DNA of 64,000 nt from the NCBI GenBank assembly GCA_964646815.1, contig CAZYFH010000008.1, positions 1-64,000 on the forward strand, read 5' to 3'. The DNA comes from CAZYFH01 sp964646815. GTDB lineage: Bacteria > Acidobacteriota > Vicinamibacteria > Vicinamibacterales > UBA8438. A model generated the notes under the pieces. The model was not told the origin of the DNA and did no database searches. It saw nothing but the letters and a program-made list of their open reading frames with translations. Numbering within the stretch: position 1 is the stretch's first letter; each line of letters begins with the position of its first letter. A program made the position numbers and the translations under genes. Of the stretch, positions 36,701 through 44,874 are shown piece after piece.

Positions 36701-37271
36701 CGCGGTCCGCAAATGGCCCCGTCTGCACGTCCAACCGGAGGCCACGCTGGCGCCCTTGCTCGTCCGGCCCGTGACACGAAAAACAGTTCGCGGAGAGGAT
36801 CGGGCGCACCTCCCGATCGAAGTCGACGACCCTCGCCGTGGTTGCGGTGGCTCCAGGAACGGTCGCCGCGAGGTCGCCCTCCCACGCAGCTCCCGCGTCG
36901 ATCCAGCGTCGCACGAACTCGACCTGGCCGGCGGTCAAGGATCGTTCCGAAGATACCGGCGGCATGCGTCCGACCGTATCGTCGGTCGTCAGCCGTTGAA
37001 AAAGGGGGCTAGCCTCTGCGTCGCCCGGCACGACCACCTTGCCGATGAACGCGCCCGTGTCGAAGCGCAGGTCGGCCTGTCGCGTGGTCTCGTTCGGGCC
37101 GTGGCAACCGAGGCACGCCTCGGCGAGCAACGTCCGAATAGTATGGCCATCGTCCCGGGTTTGAACGGCGACTTGCGCAGAGGCGACACTGGTCTCGCGG
37201 GTCAGGTGGACGCTCAGCACGACCGCGAGGATGGCACAGGGAAGCGCACAGGCCCGAAGGATGGTTGTCAT
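33747..37271 (-). CDS. PSCyt1-PSCyt1-DUF1549-LamG-DUF1553 giant exported protein
   Basis: A 1174-residue exported protein. The ATG at 37271 has GAGAAGG upstream and a signal peptide. It has two Planctomycete-type cytochrome c domains (CLGCHGPNE and CFSCHGPDEQG in the first ~250 residues). DUF1549 follows (about 290-500), ending in the third haem-like motif GCARCHDHKFDP. A concanavalin/LamG domain is inserted (about 590-770; LVVHHPLDGDLAG, YDDEWTLAAWIYP, GRIDDVRIY). DUF1553 spans about 860-1150 (RLALARWLVDPSHPLTARV, TRETCVVRTGRTNTPLQALN). It is probably a multihaem enzyme or scaffold acting on extracellular polysaccharide-derived compounds; the reaction is unknown. Confidence 0.93.
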   Translation of the reverse strand: MTTILRACALPCAILAVVLSVHLTRETSVASAQVAVQTRDDGHTIRTLLAEACLGCHGPNETTRQADLRFDTGAFIGKVVVPGDAEASPLFQRLTTDDTVGRMPPVSSERSLTAGQVEFVRRWIDAGAAWEGDLAATVPGATATTARVVDFDREVRPILSANCFSCHGPDEQGRQRGLRLDVQTGPFADRGQFGGPVIVAGDASGSALFHRIAADDARERMPRGGDPLSNDEIETIRLWIDQGSEWASHWAFIPPERPLLPLVANRGWIRNPIDTFVLAQLERDGMTPSAEAGRATLLRRVTLDLTGLPPTAGDVAAFLNDDSPDAYERAVDRLLGSQRYGERMATEWLDAARYADTNGYQTDGERSMWRWRDWVIDAYNDNMPFDQFTIEQIAGDMLPNATRDQQIATAFNRNHSQNSEGGIVPEEFLVEYAVDRVQTTSMVWLGLTLGCARCHDHKFDPLTQREFYEFLANFNNVPDRGKGFKYVNSPPLITAPTPAQETELAAVDDKLRDAHEAFRALQPDATAAQVAWEGTLEASLPINWVLSDNLVVHHPLDGDLAGVVHAAEPVTVVLEDGRPHFVDGKVGVAASFDGQRFINAGNHPDLTYDDEWTLAAWIYPAAMDGVIVSRATAGDQGEVGWGLYLEDGKVLFNMSTRVLDDGVAAKTVGAIRLNEWQHVVATYDGSKTPDGIRVYIDGRSQTLTGLNDLVGNRLRLRWPLRIGASGSDKPRFQGRIDDVRIYAAVLTPEEAAVIGTADSLTDIAVIPADRRTDAQADKMRLAFLDQYAPLEIHEAWRQVVALERDREALWESFPTVMVMEELEDRRPTFQLIRGAYDNPGDPVSPGVPAVLPPLPADVDANRLALARWLVDPSHPLTARVTANRFWQMYFGTGIVKTAENFGTQGERPSHPELLDWLATSFIDSGWDVKALQRTIVTSATYRQASHVTPDVFEADPENRRLARGPRLRLPPQMIRDQALAVSGLLVEKLGGPSVKPYQPDGLWADMVEGGYGDYVEGEGDDLYRRSLYTFWKRTLGPPTMMTFDASTRETCVVRTGRTNTPLQALNLMNDVTYVEAARRLAERMMAEGGATPEERLAYGYRAATAHRPRPEAHAVLIDGFRRHMEHYQGDRAAALELIKMGESPRDETLDVAELASYTMAASLILNLDGTITKE

Positions 37272-37356
37272 ATGCGTACCTTCTCGTGTCGTCCCCCGAG
37301 GCGTCATGCTCCCCAAGTCTATCGTGCCAGCGACGCAAACACGAGGACCACGCCGG

Positions 37357-39270
37357 TCAATACGCCATCGCGTAACAGTCCCGACGCGGGTCACCTGCAG
37401 CTAGTCGGTTGCCTGTCGCCGGGTCGATCATCACCACCGTGGCGCAGCCGGACACGCCGAACGCCGGAACCTTAGTAACGTCGTGCCCGCGGCTGCGCAG
37501 CTCGCGAAACACCTCGGGCGAGAGAGTCGATTCGACGTCCATTTGATTGAAGCCGGCGGCGTGCGGCCAGAACGAGCCGTGCAGGTGACGCGTGCGGACC
37601 CGTGGCCACGCGATGGCGTCGTGCAGGTTCGGGTACCAGTCCGACCAGAACTCGACGATGTTGAGAAACGCCTGCAGGATGGTCTGATCCTGGTTGTCGC
37701 CGCCAGGTGTACCGATCGCCATGAGCGGGTCGTTGCCCCGAAGCACGATGCTCGGGGTCAGCGTGTAGCGCGGGCGCGCCCGCGGGCGGATCTGATTGGC
37801 GCGGTCTGCGTCGAGCCAGAACTGTTCGCCGCGGGTGCTGAGGCCAATGCCGGTGTTACCCAGAATTACCCCACCGCCAATCCATCCGCCGCTCGGCGTA
37901 CTATCGAAGACGTTGCCGGCCTCGTCGATGACGGCGATGTGCGTTGTATCCTTCAGGCCCCCGGCGGACGGCACGAACGATCCCGGCGCATTCTCCGTGT
38001 CCGAGGCGTCCTCGAGGTCCGCGACCCAGTAGGGCCAGGTATCCACCTGGGGGTCGTGGGGTAGCGGATCGCCGGCCTTGAACGCAAGCGAGGCGCGCGC
38101 GCGGTCGATCGTCGACGCGCGCGCAGCGCCGTAGCTCTTGGAGAGGAGCCCGATGGCCGGCACCTCCACGAATTCGGGGTCGGCGTAGTAGGTGTCGCGG
38201 TCCGCATACGCCAGCTTCATCGCTTCGACGAGCGTGTGCAGATAGTCGGGGCTGTTGTGCCCCATCGATCGGAGATCGAAGGTCTCTAGGATGTTGAGTG
38301 TCTGGAGCAGCACGGGGCCCTGACTGCCAAACCCCTGCTTGTAGACGGTGTACCCCCGATAGTCGGTTCTGGTAGGCTCCTCGATCTTGGCGAAGAACTC
38401 GGCGAAGTCTGTCGCATCGAACGGCGCGTCGTGCCGCTGCAGAAAGGCCACCATCTCCGCGGCGATGTCGCCTTTGTAGAACCTGTCACGCGCCGCGGTG
38501 ATGCCCTCTGCGCGGCCCAGGCGAGACGCCTCCCGCTCCGCGTCGACCATCCTCGCGAGCGTCGCCGCAAGCGCTGGAAATCTGATGGTCTCGCCGGCGG
38601 TGTAGAGTGTGCCGTCGGGCTTCAGCCAGGCGCGTCGGTTGTCCGGCCACGCTTGGACGAACTCCAGGTTCGCCTCGATAGCTCGCGCAGTGAGCGGCCG
38701 CAGCGGAAACCCGTGCTCCGCGTAGTCGATGGCGCGCGACGAAACCTGTTCGAAACTCATCGTGCCCCACCGCTCGAGGACGGTCAGCGCGCCGTGAAGC
38801 GCACCCGGCACGACGGCCGGATCGAGCCCTTCGCCGAACAGATCCCGGTTCCGCGTGCGATACCATGCAAGCGTGGCCCGCTTCGGCGCCCAGCCTTGGC
38901 CGACGATGGAGGTGACCCGTCGCTCCGCGTTTGGATACACGAGGATGAGCGCCTCGCCGCCCAGCCCGTAGAGATCCTGCTCGACGACGCCGCCGACGAG
39001 CAGCGCCGTCACGCCGGCATCGAAGGCGTTGCCGCCACGGAGCAGCGTGTCGAGGGCAGCGGCCGACGTCAGCGGGTGTCCGGTCGAGACGGCAGCGGTT
39101 CGACCTGAGACCGGTGGCCGTTGGGCGCTGAGCGACGCGGCGGCCAGCGCCACGATCACGCTGGCGACGGCGACCTGACATTGCGCGATCCATGGCTGGT
39201 GCCGATGGCCGGCAGGGTGCGGTGACCCGCGACGACGGATGGGTGCTTTACGCGAGTGGCGGAGCATCAA
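37357..39270 (-). CDS. ggt: Gamma-glutamyltransferase-family Ntn hydrolase
   Basis: A 637-residue exported proenzyme that should cleave itself before a catalytic Thr to give two subunits and then hydrolyse or transfer gamma-glutamyl groups, for example from glutathione. The cleavage site is the TTH motif in KDTTHIAVIDEAGN, with T442 as predicted nucleophile. Other marks are the N-terminal GHPLTSAAALDTLLRGGNAFDA, the substrate-side RNRDLFGEG, the GGWIGGGV loop and GTPGGDNQDQTILQ near the C-terminus. A hydrophobic export segment lies near residues 33-50. The spacing to tag upstream (29 bp) and the DUF1553 gene downstream (85 bp) suggests a loose operon. Confidence 0.93.
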   Translation of the reverse strand: MMLRHSRKAPIRRRGSPHPAGHRHQPWIAQCQVAVASVIVALAAASLSAQRPPVSGRTAAVSTGHPLTSAAALDTLLRGGNAFDAGVTALLVGGVVEQDLYGLGGEALILVYPNAERRVTSIVGQGWAPKRATLAWYRTRNRDLFGEGLDPAVVPGALHGALTVLERWGTMSFEQVSSRAIDYAEHGFPLRPLTARAIEANLEFVQAWPDNRRAWLKPDGTLYTAGETIRFPALAATLARMVDAEREASRLGRAEGITAARDRFYKGDIAAEMVAFLQRHDAPFDATDFAEFFAKIEEPTRTDYRGYTVYKQGFGSQGPVLLQTLNILETFDLRSMGHNSPDYLHTLVEAMKLAYADRDTYYADPEFVEVPAIGLLSKSYGAARASTIDRARASLAFKAGDPLPHDPQVDTWPYWVADLEDASDTENAPGSFVPSAGGLKDTTHIAVIDEAGNVFDSTPSGGWIGGGVILGNTGIGLSTRGEQFWLDADRANQIRPRARPRYTLTPSIVLRGNDPLMAIGTPGGDNQDQTILQAFLNIVEFWSDWYPNLHDAIAWPRVRTRHLHGSFWPHAAGFNQMDVESTLSPEVFRELRSRGHDVTKVPAFGVSGCATVVMIDPATGNRLAAGDPRRDCYAMAY

Positions 39271-39299
39271 TCGTGTCGACTCGTGAGTGGGACACCCGA

Positions 39300-39896
39300 T
39301 TATACGCGCGCACGGGCGCGCTGGGGCCGCTGCACGGCGCGATGTCTAAAGCAGTTGACGAGATGGTCGTTGACCATGCCCGTGGCCTGCATATGCGCGT
39401 AGCAGATGGTCGATCCGACGAACTTGAACCCGCGGCCCTTGAGGTCCTTGCTCAGCGCGTCCGATTCCTTGGTGCGGGCTGGTACCTGCTTCAGCGTCGT
39501 CCAGGCGTTGCGGATTGGCCGGCCGTTCACGAATCGCCAGATGTAGCGATCGAAGCTGCCGAAGGCCTCTTGCAGGGCGAGAAATGCGCGGGCGTTGGTG
39601 ACCGCGGCGTTGATCTTTAGCCGATTGCGGATGATCTGGTCGTTGGCGAGCAGGCGATTGATCTTGCGCACGTCGTATCTGGCGACCTTCCGCGGATCGA
39701 AATGGCTGAACGCGCGGCGGTAGCCCTCGCGCTTCTTGAGGATGGTGAGCCAGCTCAGCCCGGCCTGGGCGCCTTCGAGCAGTAGCATCTCGAAGAGCTT
39801 CGTCTCGTCATGCTGCGGCACACCCCACTCGGCATCGTGATAAGCGACGTAGAGCGGGTGCGTGTCGCCCCACGGGCACCGCGTGCGTGTCACCAT
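39300..39896 (-). CDS. tag: DNA-3-methyladenine glycosylase I
   Basis: A 198-residue base-excision repair enzyme that removes 3-methyladenine from alkylated DNA. The helix-hairpin-helix Tag fold is recognisable: RCPWGDTHPLYVAYHDAEWG at the N-terminus with zinc ligands C7 and H20, the catalytic Glu region LFEMLLLEGAQAGLSW, and the C-terminal zinc half-site MVNDHLVNCFRH. Length equals the usual ~190-200. It starts 3 bp after the PEGA gene stop and is probably co-transcribed with it, although a functional link is not evident. Confidence 0.95.
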   Translation of the reverse strand: MVTRTRCPWGDTHPLYVAYHDAEWGVPQHDETKLFEMLLLEGAQAGLSWLTILKKREGYRRAFSHFDPRKVARYDVRKINRLLANDQIIRNRLKINAAVTNARAFLALQEAFGSFDRYIWRFVNGRPIRNAWTTLKQVPARTKESDALSKDLKGRGFKFVGSTICYAHMQATGMVNDHLVNCFRHRAVQRPQRARARV

Positions 39897-39899
39897 CGC

Positions 39900-40715
39900 T
39901 CAGCCGCCGGCCGGAGTCAGGCCGCGGGCAAGCCGCTCGCGCGCCGCAGTCACCGCGCGGTGAAAGGCGAACAGGAAGTCCGCGTTATCCGCACGGTCGG
40001 TGAAGTTGTAGGTCCGGCCGCCCCGTTGCTTGATCCGGAGATTGTGCCCCAAGTAGTCGACCTCGAACTGCTCGAGATCGGGGAAGGGCAGCGTGAACGC
40101 ATCATCGTCATCGGTTTCGAACCGGATGCCGCCGGTGTCGGCCACCAGGACCCCCTCGCAGTCGCCGAACCGATGCTTGTGCACCACCGGCACCCGCTCG
40201 TTCAGGCGCACCACTCGGAAGCGAACGTCTACCTCGGTGAGGCTGTCCGCGGTGATCGCGACCTCCTCGACCTGGCTCTGGAAGCCACTCGCCGTGACGT
40301 TGATGCGCCGCTGTCCTGGTTCGACGTCGGAGGATTCGAACGGCGTGCGACCGACGAACTCCCGGTCGATGAACACGTCGGCCGGCTCCACGTCAGCAGT
40401 CACACGCAGCCGCACGGGATCCGGCACCGCTCGGATCGGGATCTCCGGCGCGGGTTCCGGGTCGGCGGGCGCGGGGGCCGGTTCGGGATCCCTGGGTGGC
40501 GGCGGCGGTGCAGATGGCGGGGCGGCGGCGGCTGGTGGCGGTGCGGCCACCGGTCGTGCATCTGTCTCGGTCCGCGCCTCCGGCTCGGGTGGCGGCGGTG
40601 CGAACGATGGGAGCATGACGTACAGGCCGGTCGCCGCGAGGACTAAGATCACGCTGACCGCCAGCCACCGCGGCGAGCGTCGTTCGGACGGCTCGCTCGG
40701 GTCCAACAGGCTCAT
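39900..40715 (-). CDS. Single-pass membrane protein with Pro/Ala-rich stalk and PEGA domain
   Basis: A 271-residue protein: a short cytoplasmic start, one transmembrane helix (about residues 18-38), a low-complexity Pro/Ala/Glu stalk (about 40-95), and a PEGA-type carbohydrate/surface-layer domain (VRLRVTADVEPADVFIDREF then GRTPFESSDVEPGQRRINVT). The C-terminal ~100 residues contain DCEGVLVADTGGIRFETDD, resembling a PH-like fold found after PEGA. ATG 40715 was preferred over GTG 40721. The gene is divergent from the cyclophilin gene 23 bp away. Probably envelope-associated; partner unknown. Confidence 0.8.
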   Translation of the reverse strand: MSLLDPSEPSERRSPRWLAVSVILVLAATGLYVMLPSFAPPPPEPEARTETDARPVAAPPPAAAAPPSAPPPPPRDPEPAPAPADPEPAPEIPIRAVPDPVRLRVTADVEPADVFIDREFVGRTPFESSDVEPGQRRINVTASGFQSQVEEVAITADSLTEVDVRFRVVRLNERVPVVHKHRFGDCEGVLVADTGGIRFETDDDDAFTLPFPDLEQFEVDYLGHNLRIKQRGGRTYNFTDRADNADFLFAFHRAVTAARERLARGLTPAGG

Positions 40716-40738
40716 CGGCACATGATACTGTCCGAGGA

Positions 40739-41869
40739 ATGACCCGCCCAGTCGGACGTCTCGTCCCGTGTCTCGTGGCCGGCGTGGTGGTGACGGTTGG
40801 GGCGCAGGCGCCGGACGAGCCCTACGTCACGCCGCTCGCGGTCGTCGAGATGACCGGCAAGCAGTTGTTGCTCCACACCGACCGTGGCGAGATCGCGATC
40901 GATCTGCGCCCGGACCTCGCTCCCAATCACGTTGGTCTCGTGATGGAAATGGCGAAAGAGGGCGCCTACGATGGCACCGTCTTCCACCGCATGGTGGCGC
41001 ACGGCATCGTCCAGGGCGGCGATCCGCTCACAACCGACCCGGCACGGGCGGATGTCTATGGCCGCGGTGGTCTGGGCATGGTGGACGCCGAACTCAGCGA
41101 CGCGCAGCATCTCCGCGGTTCGGTCTCAGCCGTGCTCGTGCCCGGCCAACTCGACAGCGGTGGCGCGCAGTTCTTCATCTGTGTCGTCGCTCAGCCGGCG
41201 CTCGATGGCCGGCACACCATCTGGGGTCAGGTGGCCGACGGCATGAACGTCGTCACGACGATCTCCGAGACCCCGGTCGATTCGGAGGGCCGGGCGATGG
41301 AGCGCGTCACGGTGCGCGCTGCCACCATCCGCGACAAGCCGCCGCCAGAGGCGGTGCCCTTTACGACGGAGACCGACGCCGAGCTTGCTGCCTTCCGCGC
41401 CCTACTCGAGACGGACGCGGGCTCGATTGCGATCGACTTCTATCCGGACCGCGCGCCAGCTCACGTGCGCAACTTCCTGCGTCTTGCCGAGGCCGGGGTT
41501 TACGACGGCATGGCGTTTCATCGTGTCGTCCCAGGGTTCGTCATCCAGAGCGGGCACCTCCCGACGCGACGCGACCCGCTCACGGATCGGCAGCAGCGCC
41601 TCATCGAGAGCTTGGAGCCGGAGTTCAATGACACGCCCCACGTTGCGGGCATAGTGTCGATGGCGCGGCTCGATGACCCGGCCAGCGCGTCGACCTCGTT
41701 CTTTATTTGCACGGACGCAGCTAGCGAGCTCGACCGGAAGTACACCGCGTTCGGTGTCGTCGTAGCGGGGCTCGACGTCGTGAGGACCATTGAGGCGATG
41801 CCGACAGACGGTGAAGAGGCGCCCGTCGCGCGCGTCGAGATCCGCGACGCGCGCGTCGTGCGGCGGTAG
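40739..41869 (+). CDS. Exported tandem cyclophilin-type peptidyl-prolyl isomerase
   Basis: A 376-residue protein with a short signal peptide followed by two complete cyclophilin domains, about residues 42-200 and 220-375. Each carries the active-site core: DGTVFHRMVAHGIVQGGDP with GAQFFICV in the first, and DGMAFHRVVPGFVIQSGH with STSFFICT in the second. The second domain keeps the catalytic Arg (FHRVVP) better in context than the first. Periplasmic proline isomerisation of secreted proteins is the likely role. Duplicated cyclophilin domains in one chain are uncommon. It is divergent from the PEGA gene. Confidence 0.92.
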   Translation: MTRPVGRLVPCLVAGVVVTVGAQAPDEPYVTPLAVVEMTGKQLLLHTDRGEIAIDLRPDLAPNHVGLVMEMAKEGAYDGTVFHRMVAHGIVQGGDPLTTDPARADVYGRGGLGMVDAELSDAQHLRGSVSAVLVPGQLDSGGAQFFICVVAQPALDGRHTIWGQVADGMNVVTTISETPVDSEGRAMERVTVRAATIRDKPPPEAVPFTTETDAELAAFRALLETDAGSIAIDFYPDRAPAHVRNFLRLAEAGVYDGMAFHRVVPGFVIQSGHLPTRRDPLTDRQQRLIESLEPEFNDTPHVAGIVSMARLDDPASASTSFFICTDAASELDRKYTAFGVVVAGLDVVRTIEAMPTDGEEAPVARVEIRDARVVRR

Positions 41870-42018
41870 TGTTCTGCGACCGTCGGGTGCCGGCTGGACC
41901 GCGGTTCCGGCTGGCGCTCGGGGCGCGGTGATCGGGTGGACACTTGGGTGGGGGCAGCCGGTGACGCGACGCCGGCGGTAAGATGACCCTGTCGCGACGC
42001 GAATGAAAGGTACGGGAG

Positions 42019-42987
42019 ATGATCAAAAGGCGTCACACGGCGGTGTCGGCAGTCGTCGCAGCGGCGCTTGTGGTCTCGATATTGCCCAGTCCGGCCTTGG
42101 GCCAATCGAAGACCGCGTGGGGCGATCCGGACCTGCAGGGCATATGGGACTTCCGGACGATTACGCCCATGGAGCGGTCCGAAGAGCTGGCCGATCAAGA
42201 GTTCCTGACGGCGGAAGAGGCGGCCAACCTGGAGCGCGAGGTCCTCGAGCGGAACGCGCAGCTGGATAGCCGAGCGGCGCGGCGCACCGAAGCCGGCGGC
42301 AGCGTCGGCGCCTACAACAATTTCTGGATGGACCGGGGCACACGAACGGTCGGCAGCCGTCGGACGTCGCTCGTGATCGACCCACCGAACGGTCGGATCC
42401 CGCCGTTGACCGCGGCCGGCCAGGCGCGCAAGGATGCGACCGCCGCCCTGCGCCGACGCCCCGCCATCGGCCCGGAGGACCGCAGCATGGGTGAACGGTG
42501 CCTCCTCGGGTTCAACGCCGGCCCCCCGATGGAGCCGCGCGCGTACAACAACCACGTCCAGCTGTTTCAGACGCCAACCCACCTCGTGATCCTGAACGAG
42601 ATGGTCAACGATGCCCGTATCGTGCCGCTTGACGGTCGGGAGCATCTCCGCGAGGACACGCGCCAGTGGCGGGGCGATTCCCGCGGGCGATGGGACGGCG
42701 ACACCCTCGTGGTCGAAACACGTAACTTCCACACGCGGACTGCCTTCAGTGAGCGGCAGGGCTCGAGCCCGCAGATGGAGCTCGTCGAGCGGTTCATGCG
42801 GCTGGATGCCAACACGCTGCTGTATGAGGCGACGATGAACGATCCGTCGACCTGGATACAGGCGTGGACGTTCGAAGTGACGATGTTCCGGAGCGACGAG
42901 CCGGTCTACGAGTACGCGTGTCACGAGGGGAACTACGGGATGGACGGCATCCTCGCGGGGGCACGCGCCGACGATGCCGACCGGTAG
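42019..42987 (+). CDS. Secreted DLQG(Y/I)W-family protein, function unknown (paralog B)
   Basis: A 322-residue exported protein, signal peptide residues 5-29, GGGAG upstream of the ATG. It is a paralog of the product at 9392-10483. Shared blocks are PDLQGIW, SRRTSLVIDPPNGRIPPL, GERCLLGFNAGPPM, YNNHVQLFQTP, RIVPLDGREH, GDSRGRWDGDTLVVETRNF and YEYACHEGNYGM. The second copy is about 40 residues shorter, mostly in the region before RRTSL. The blocks are highly conserved although genomic contexts differ, suggesting a common surface or periplasmic role. No function is known to me. Confidence 0.85.
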   Translation: MIKRRHTAVSAVVAAALVVSILPSPALGQSKTAWGDPDLQGIWDFRTITPMERSEELADQEFLTAEEAANLEREVLERNAQLDSRAARRTEAGGSVGAYNNFWMDRGTRTVGSRRTSLVIDPPNGRIPPLTAAGQARKDATAALRRRPAIGPEDRSMGERCLLGFNAGPPMEPRAYNNHVQLFQTPTHLVILNEMVNDARIVPLDGREHLREDTRQWRGDSRGRWDGDTLVVETRNFHTRTAFSERQGSSPQMELVERFMRLDANTLLYEATMNDPSTWIQAWTFEVTMFRSDEPVYEYACHEGNYGMDGILAGARADDADR

Positions 42988-43024
42988 TCACCTCACTTGT
43001 GGACCAGAGGGACTGCTCGCGGCA

Positions 43025-44029
43025 CTACATCCGCAACAGCGTCTCCGCGAGCCCCACGTACAGATCGACCGCTTCATGTAGCTCGACGATCGACACGTGC
43101 TCGTCATCGGTGTGCGCGACGTGCACGGAGCCTGGACCAAGGAGGAGCGGCTTGCCCCAGGCGGTCAGGAAGGGGATGTCGGTCGTGAACGAGAAGACGT
43201 CGGTCTCAAAGCCGGGCACCGTCGTCAACGTCACCGGCGGCACGACCACGATGTCCTCGAGCGTGACGCGTTCGCGGAGGGGCGCCAAGCTGCTCAGCAC
43301 ATCGGCGGCCGGCCCGACCGTCCGGAAGTTTACGTCGGCCTCCGCAATTGGTGGGACGACGTTCGGCGCGACCCCGCCGGACATCAGCCCGACGGTGTAG
43401 CTGGTCTTGCCGAGCGCGGGGTCCTCGGGTAATGGCAGGTCGCGCAGGGCGACCAGCGCGTCGAGGAGCTTGTCGATCGCCGAGTCGCCGAGCTCCGGGT
43501 AGGCGGAGTGCGCTGCCCGCCCGCTCGCTCGGAGGCGCACGCGATAGGCACCGCGTGTCGCCGCGCCCAGCCGGTTGCCCGTCGGTTCACCGTTGATGAG
43601 ATAGCGCGCCGTCGAGACGAGAGTGTTCGCCGCCTGCGCACCCTGACTGCCGCGCTCTTCGCCGACGACCACTAGGAGGCCGACACGCGCCTCGCCGGTG
43701 CCACGTAGCTGTTCGAGCGCCGCCAACATCGCCGCCAGGATGCCCTTGGCGTCGCACGCGCCGCGTCCGTACAGCATGCCATCTTTCTCCCTGCTCGGAA
43801 CATACGGCGGCACGCAGTCGATGTGCGTGGATAGCACGACCTCGGGCGACGTCTGGCCGACGGTCGCGATGAGGTTGGCGCGGTTCTCGGCGACCGGTTG
43901 CTCGACGATGTCGTAGCCGCGCTCGCTCAGCCAGTCAGACACCCACGCCGTCGCCTCCGCTTCGCGTCCGCTGGTCGAGTCGATGTCGATGAGCGCGCGG
44001 GCGGTCTGGACGAGCGTTACCGAATCCAT
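43025..44029 (-). CDS. dapE: M20-family succinyl-diaminopimelate desuccinylase
   Basis: A 334-residue zinc peptidase of the ArgE/DapE family, assigned as DapE because it lies in a dap operon directly after dapD, the succinylase that makes its substrate. Metal ligands are visible in VVLSTHIDCVPPY, GRGACDAKG and VGEERGSQG, and the lid/dimer domain contains ASGRAAHSAYPELG. It frees succinate from N-succinyl-LL-diaminopimelate. The ATG at 44029 overlaps the dapD end by 13 bp. The alternative, acetylornithine deacetylase, is not excluded by sequence alone. Confidence 0.85.
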   Translation of the reverse strand: MDSVTLVQTARALIDIDSTSGREAEATAWVSDWLSERGYDIVEQPVAENRANLIATVGQTSPEVVLSTHIDCVPPYVPSREKDGMLYGRGACDAKGILAAMLAALEQLRGTGEARVGLLVVVGEERGSQGAQAANTLVSTARYLINGEPTGNRLGAATRGAYRVRLRASGRAAHSAYPELGDSAIDKLLDALVALRDLPLPEDPALGKTSYTVGLMSGGVAPNVVPPIAEADVNFRTVGPAADVLSSLAPLRERVTLEDIVVVPPVTLTTVPGFETDVFSFTTDIPFLTAWGKPLLLGPGSVHVAHTDDEHVSIVELHEAVDLYVGLAETLLRM

Positions 44030-44874
44030 GCCTCGAGCTCGGTGCGGGTGTCGGTCCGATCGTCCCGGTACTTGACGATGACCGGTGTCGCCAACGACAG
44101 GCCCCATTCTGGCCCTGGTGCCGCGGTCACGGCGCGCGCGCCCGGTACGACGACGGCGCCTGTGGGAATGATTATGGGTTGTCCCGGCTCCGGCCTGATG
44201 AGCCGCCGCTTCGGTAGGTCGTAGACCGGCGTCGAGCCCGTTAACACCGTGCCCGCGCCGATGACGGCGCGTCGCTTGACGACGGCGCCCTCGTAGAGCC
44301 CAGTGTTGCCACCGATCAGTACCTCGTCCTCAATAATCACAGGGAGTGCACCGACCGGCTCGAGGACGCCGCCAATCTGGGCACCGGCGCTCACGTGCAC
44401 GCGGCTGCCGACCTGGGCGCAGGAGCCGACTAGCGCGTGCGAGTCGATCAGGCTGTTATCGCCCACGTACCCGCCGATGTTGATGTACATCGGTGGCATG
44501 CAGATCACGCCGCGCCCCAGATATGCCCCATCGCGGACGGAGGATCCCCCCGGCACCACGCGGATCCCAGAATCGGTTCGGAGCGGTTTCAGTGGAAGCG
44601 TGTCCTTGTCGAGGAAGGGGGCGTCTACGCTCGGTGCGTCATAGGCCACGATCTTGCCACTGCGGAAGCCGACCAGGATCCCCTGCTTCACCCACGCATT
44701 GACCCGCCAGCCGGTCGCGGTGGAGCCATCGGGCTCGGCCGCGCGCACGCGACCCGCCGACAACTCCTTGCGCAGCCGCGCGAAGGCGGCGCGCGACTCA
44801 TCGCGGTCCGCGTCGGCGGCCTGGTCGAATAGCCGCTGGATCTGGGCTGCGAGCTGCGGAACGGTTACGGTCAT
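44017..44874 (-). CDS. dapD: Tetrahydrodipicolinate N-succinyltransferase
   Basis: A 285-residue enzyme that transfers succinyl from succinyl-CoA to tetrahydrodipicolinate on the succinylase route to diaminopimelate and lysine. The left-handed beta-helix of hexapeptide repeats is plain (GAYLGRGVICMPPMYINIGG, then GYVGDNSLIDSHALVGSCAQ, then VGSRVHVSAGAQIGGVLEPV). The N-terminal helical domain contains GWRVNAWVKQGIL and the C-terminus has TPVYDLPKRR. The start overlaps the dapA stop by 4 bp and the end overlaps dapE, so translation is chained through the operon. Confidence 0.95.
   Translation of the reverse strand: MTVTVPQLAAQIQRLFDQAADADRDESRAAFARLRKELSAGRVRAAEPDGSTATGWRVNAWVKQGILVGFRSGKIVAYDAPSVDAPFLDKDTLPLKPLRTDSGIRVVPGGSSVRDGAYLGRGVICMPPMYINIGGYVGDNSLIDSHALVGSCAQVGSRVHVSAGAQIGGVLEPVGALPVIIEDEVLIGGNTGLYEGAVVKRRAVIGAGTVLTGSTPVYDLPKRRLIRPEPGQPIIIPTGAVVVPGARAVTAAPGPEWGLSLATPVIVKYRDDRTDTRTELEAWIR

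Noticed and set aside
35706..37475. 589-codon plus-strand open frame opposite the DUF1549/DUF1553 gene
   Set aside because: It is an antisense frame produced by GC-rich codon bias. It is dominated by Arg/Val/Glu, has no recognisable domain, and the minus-strand protein has strong domain evidence.
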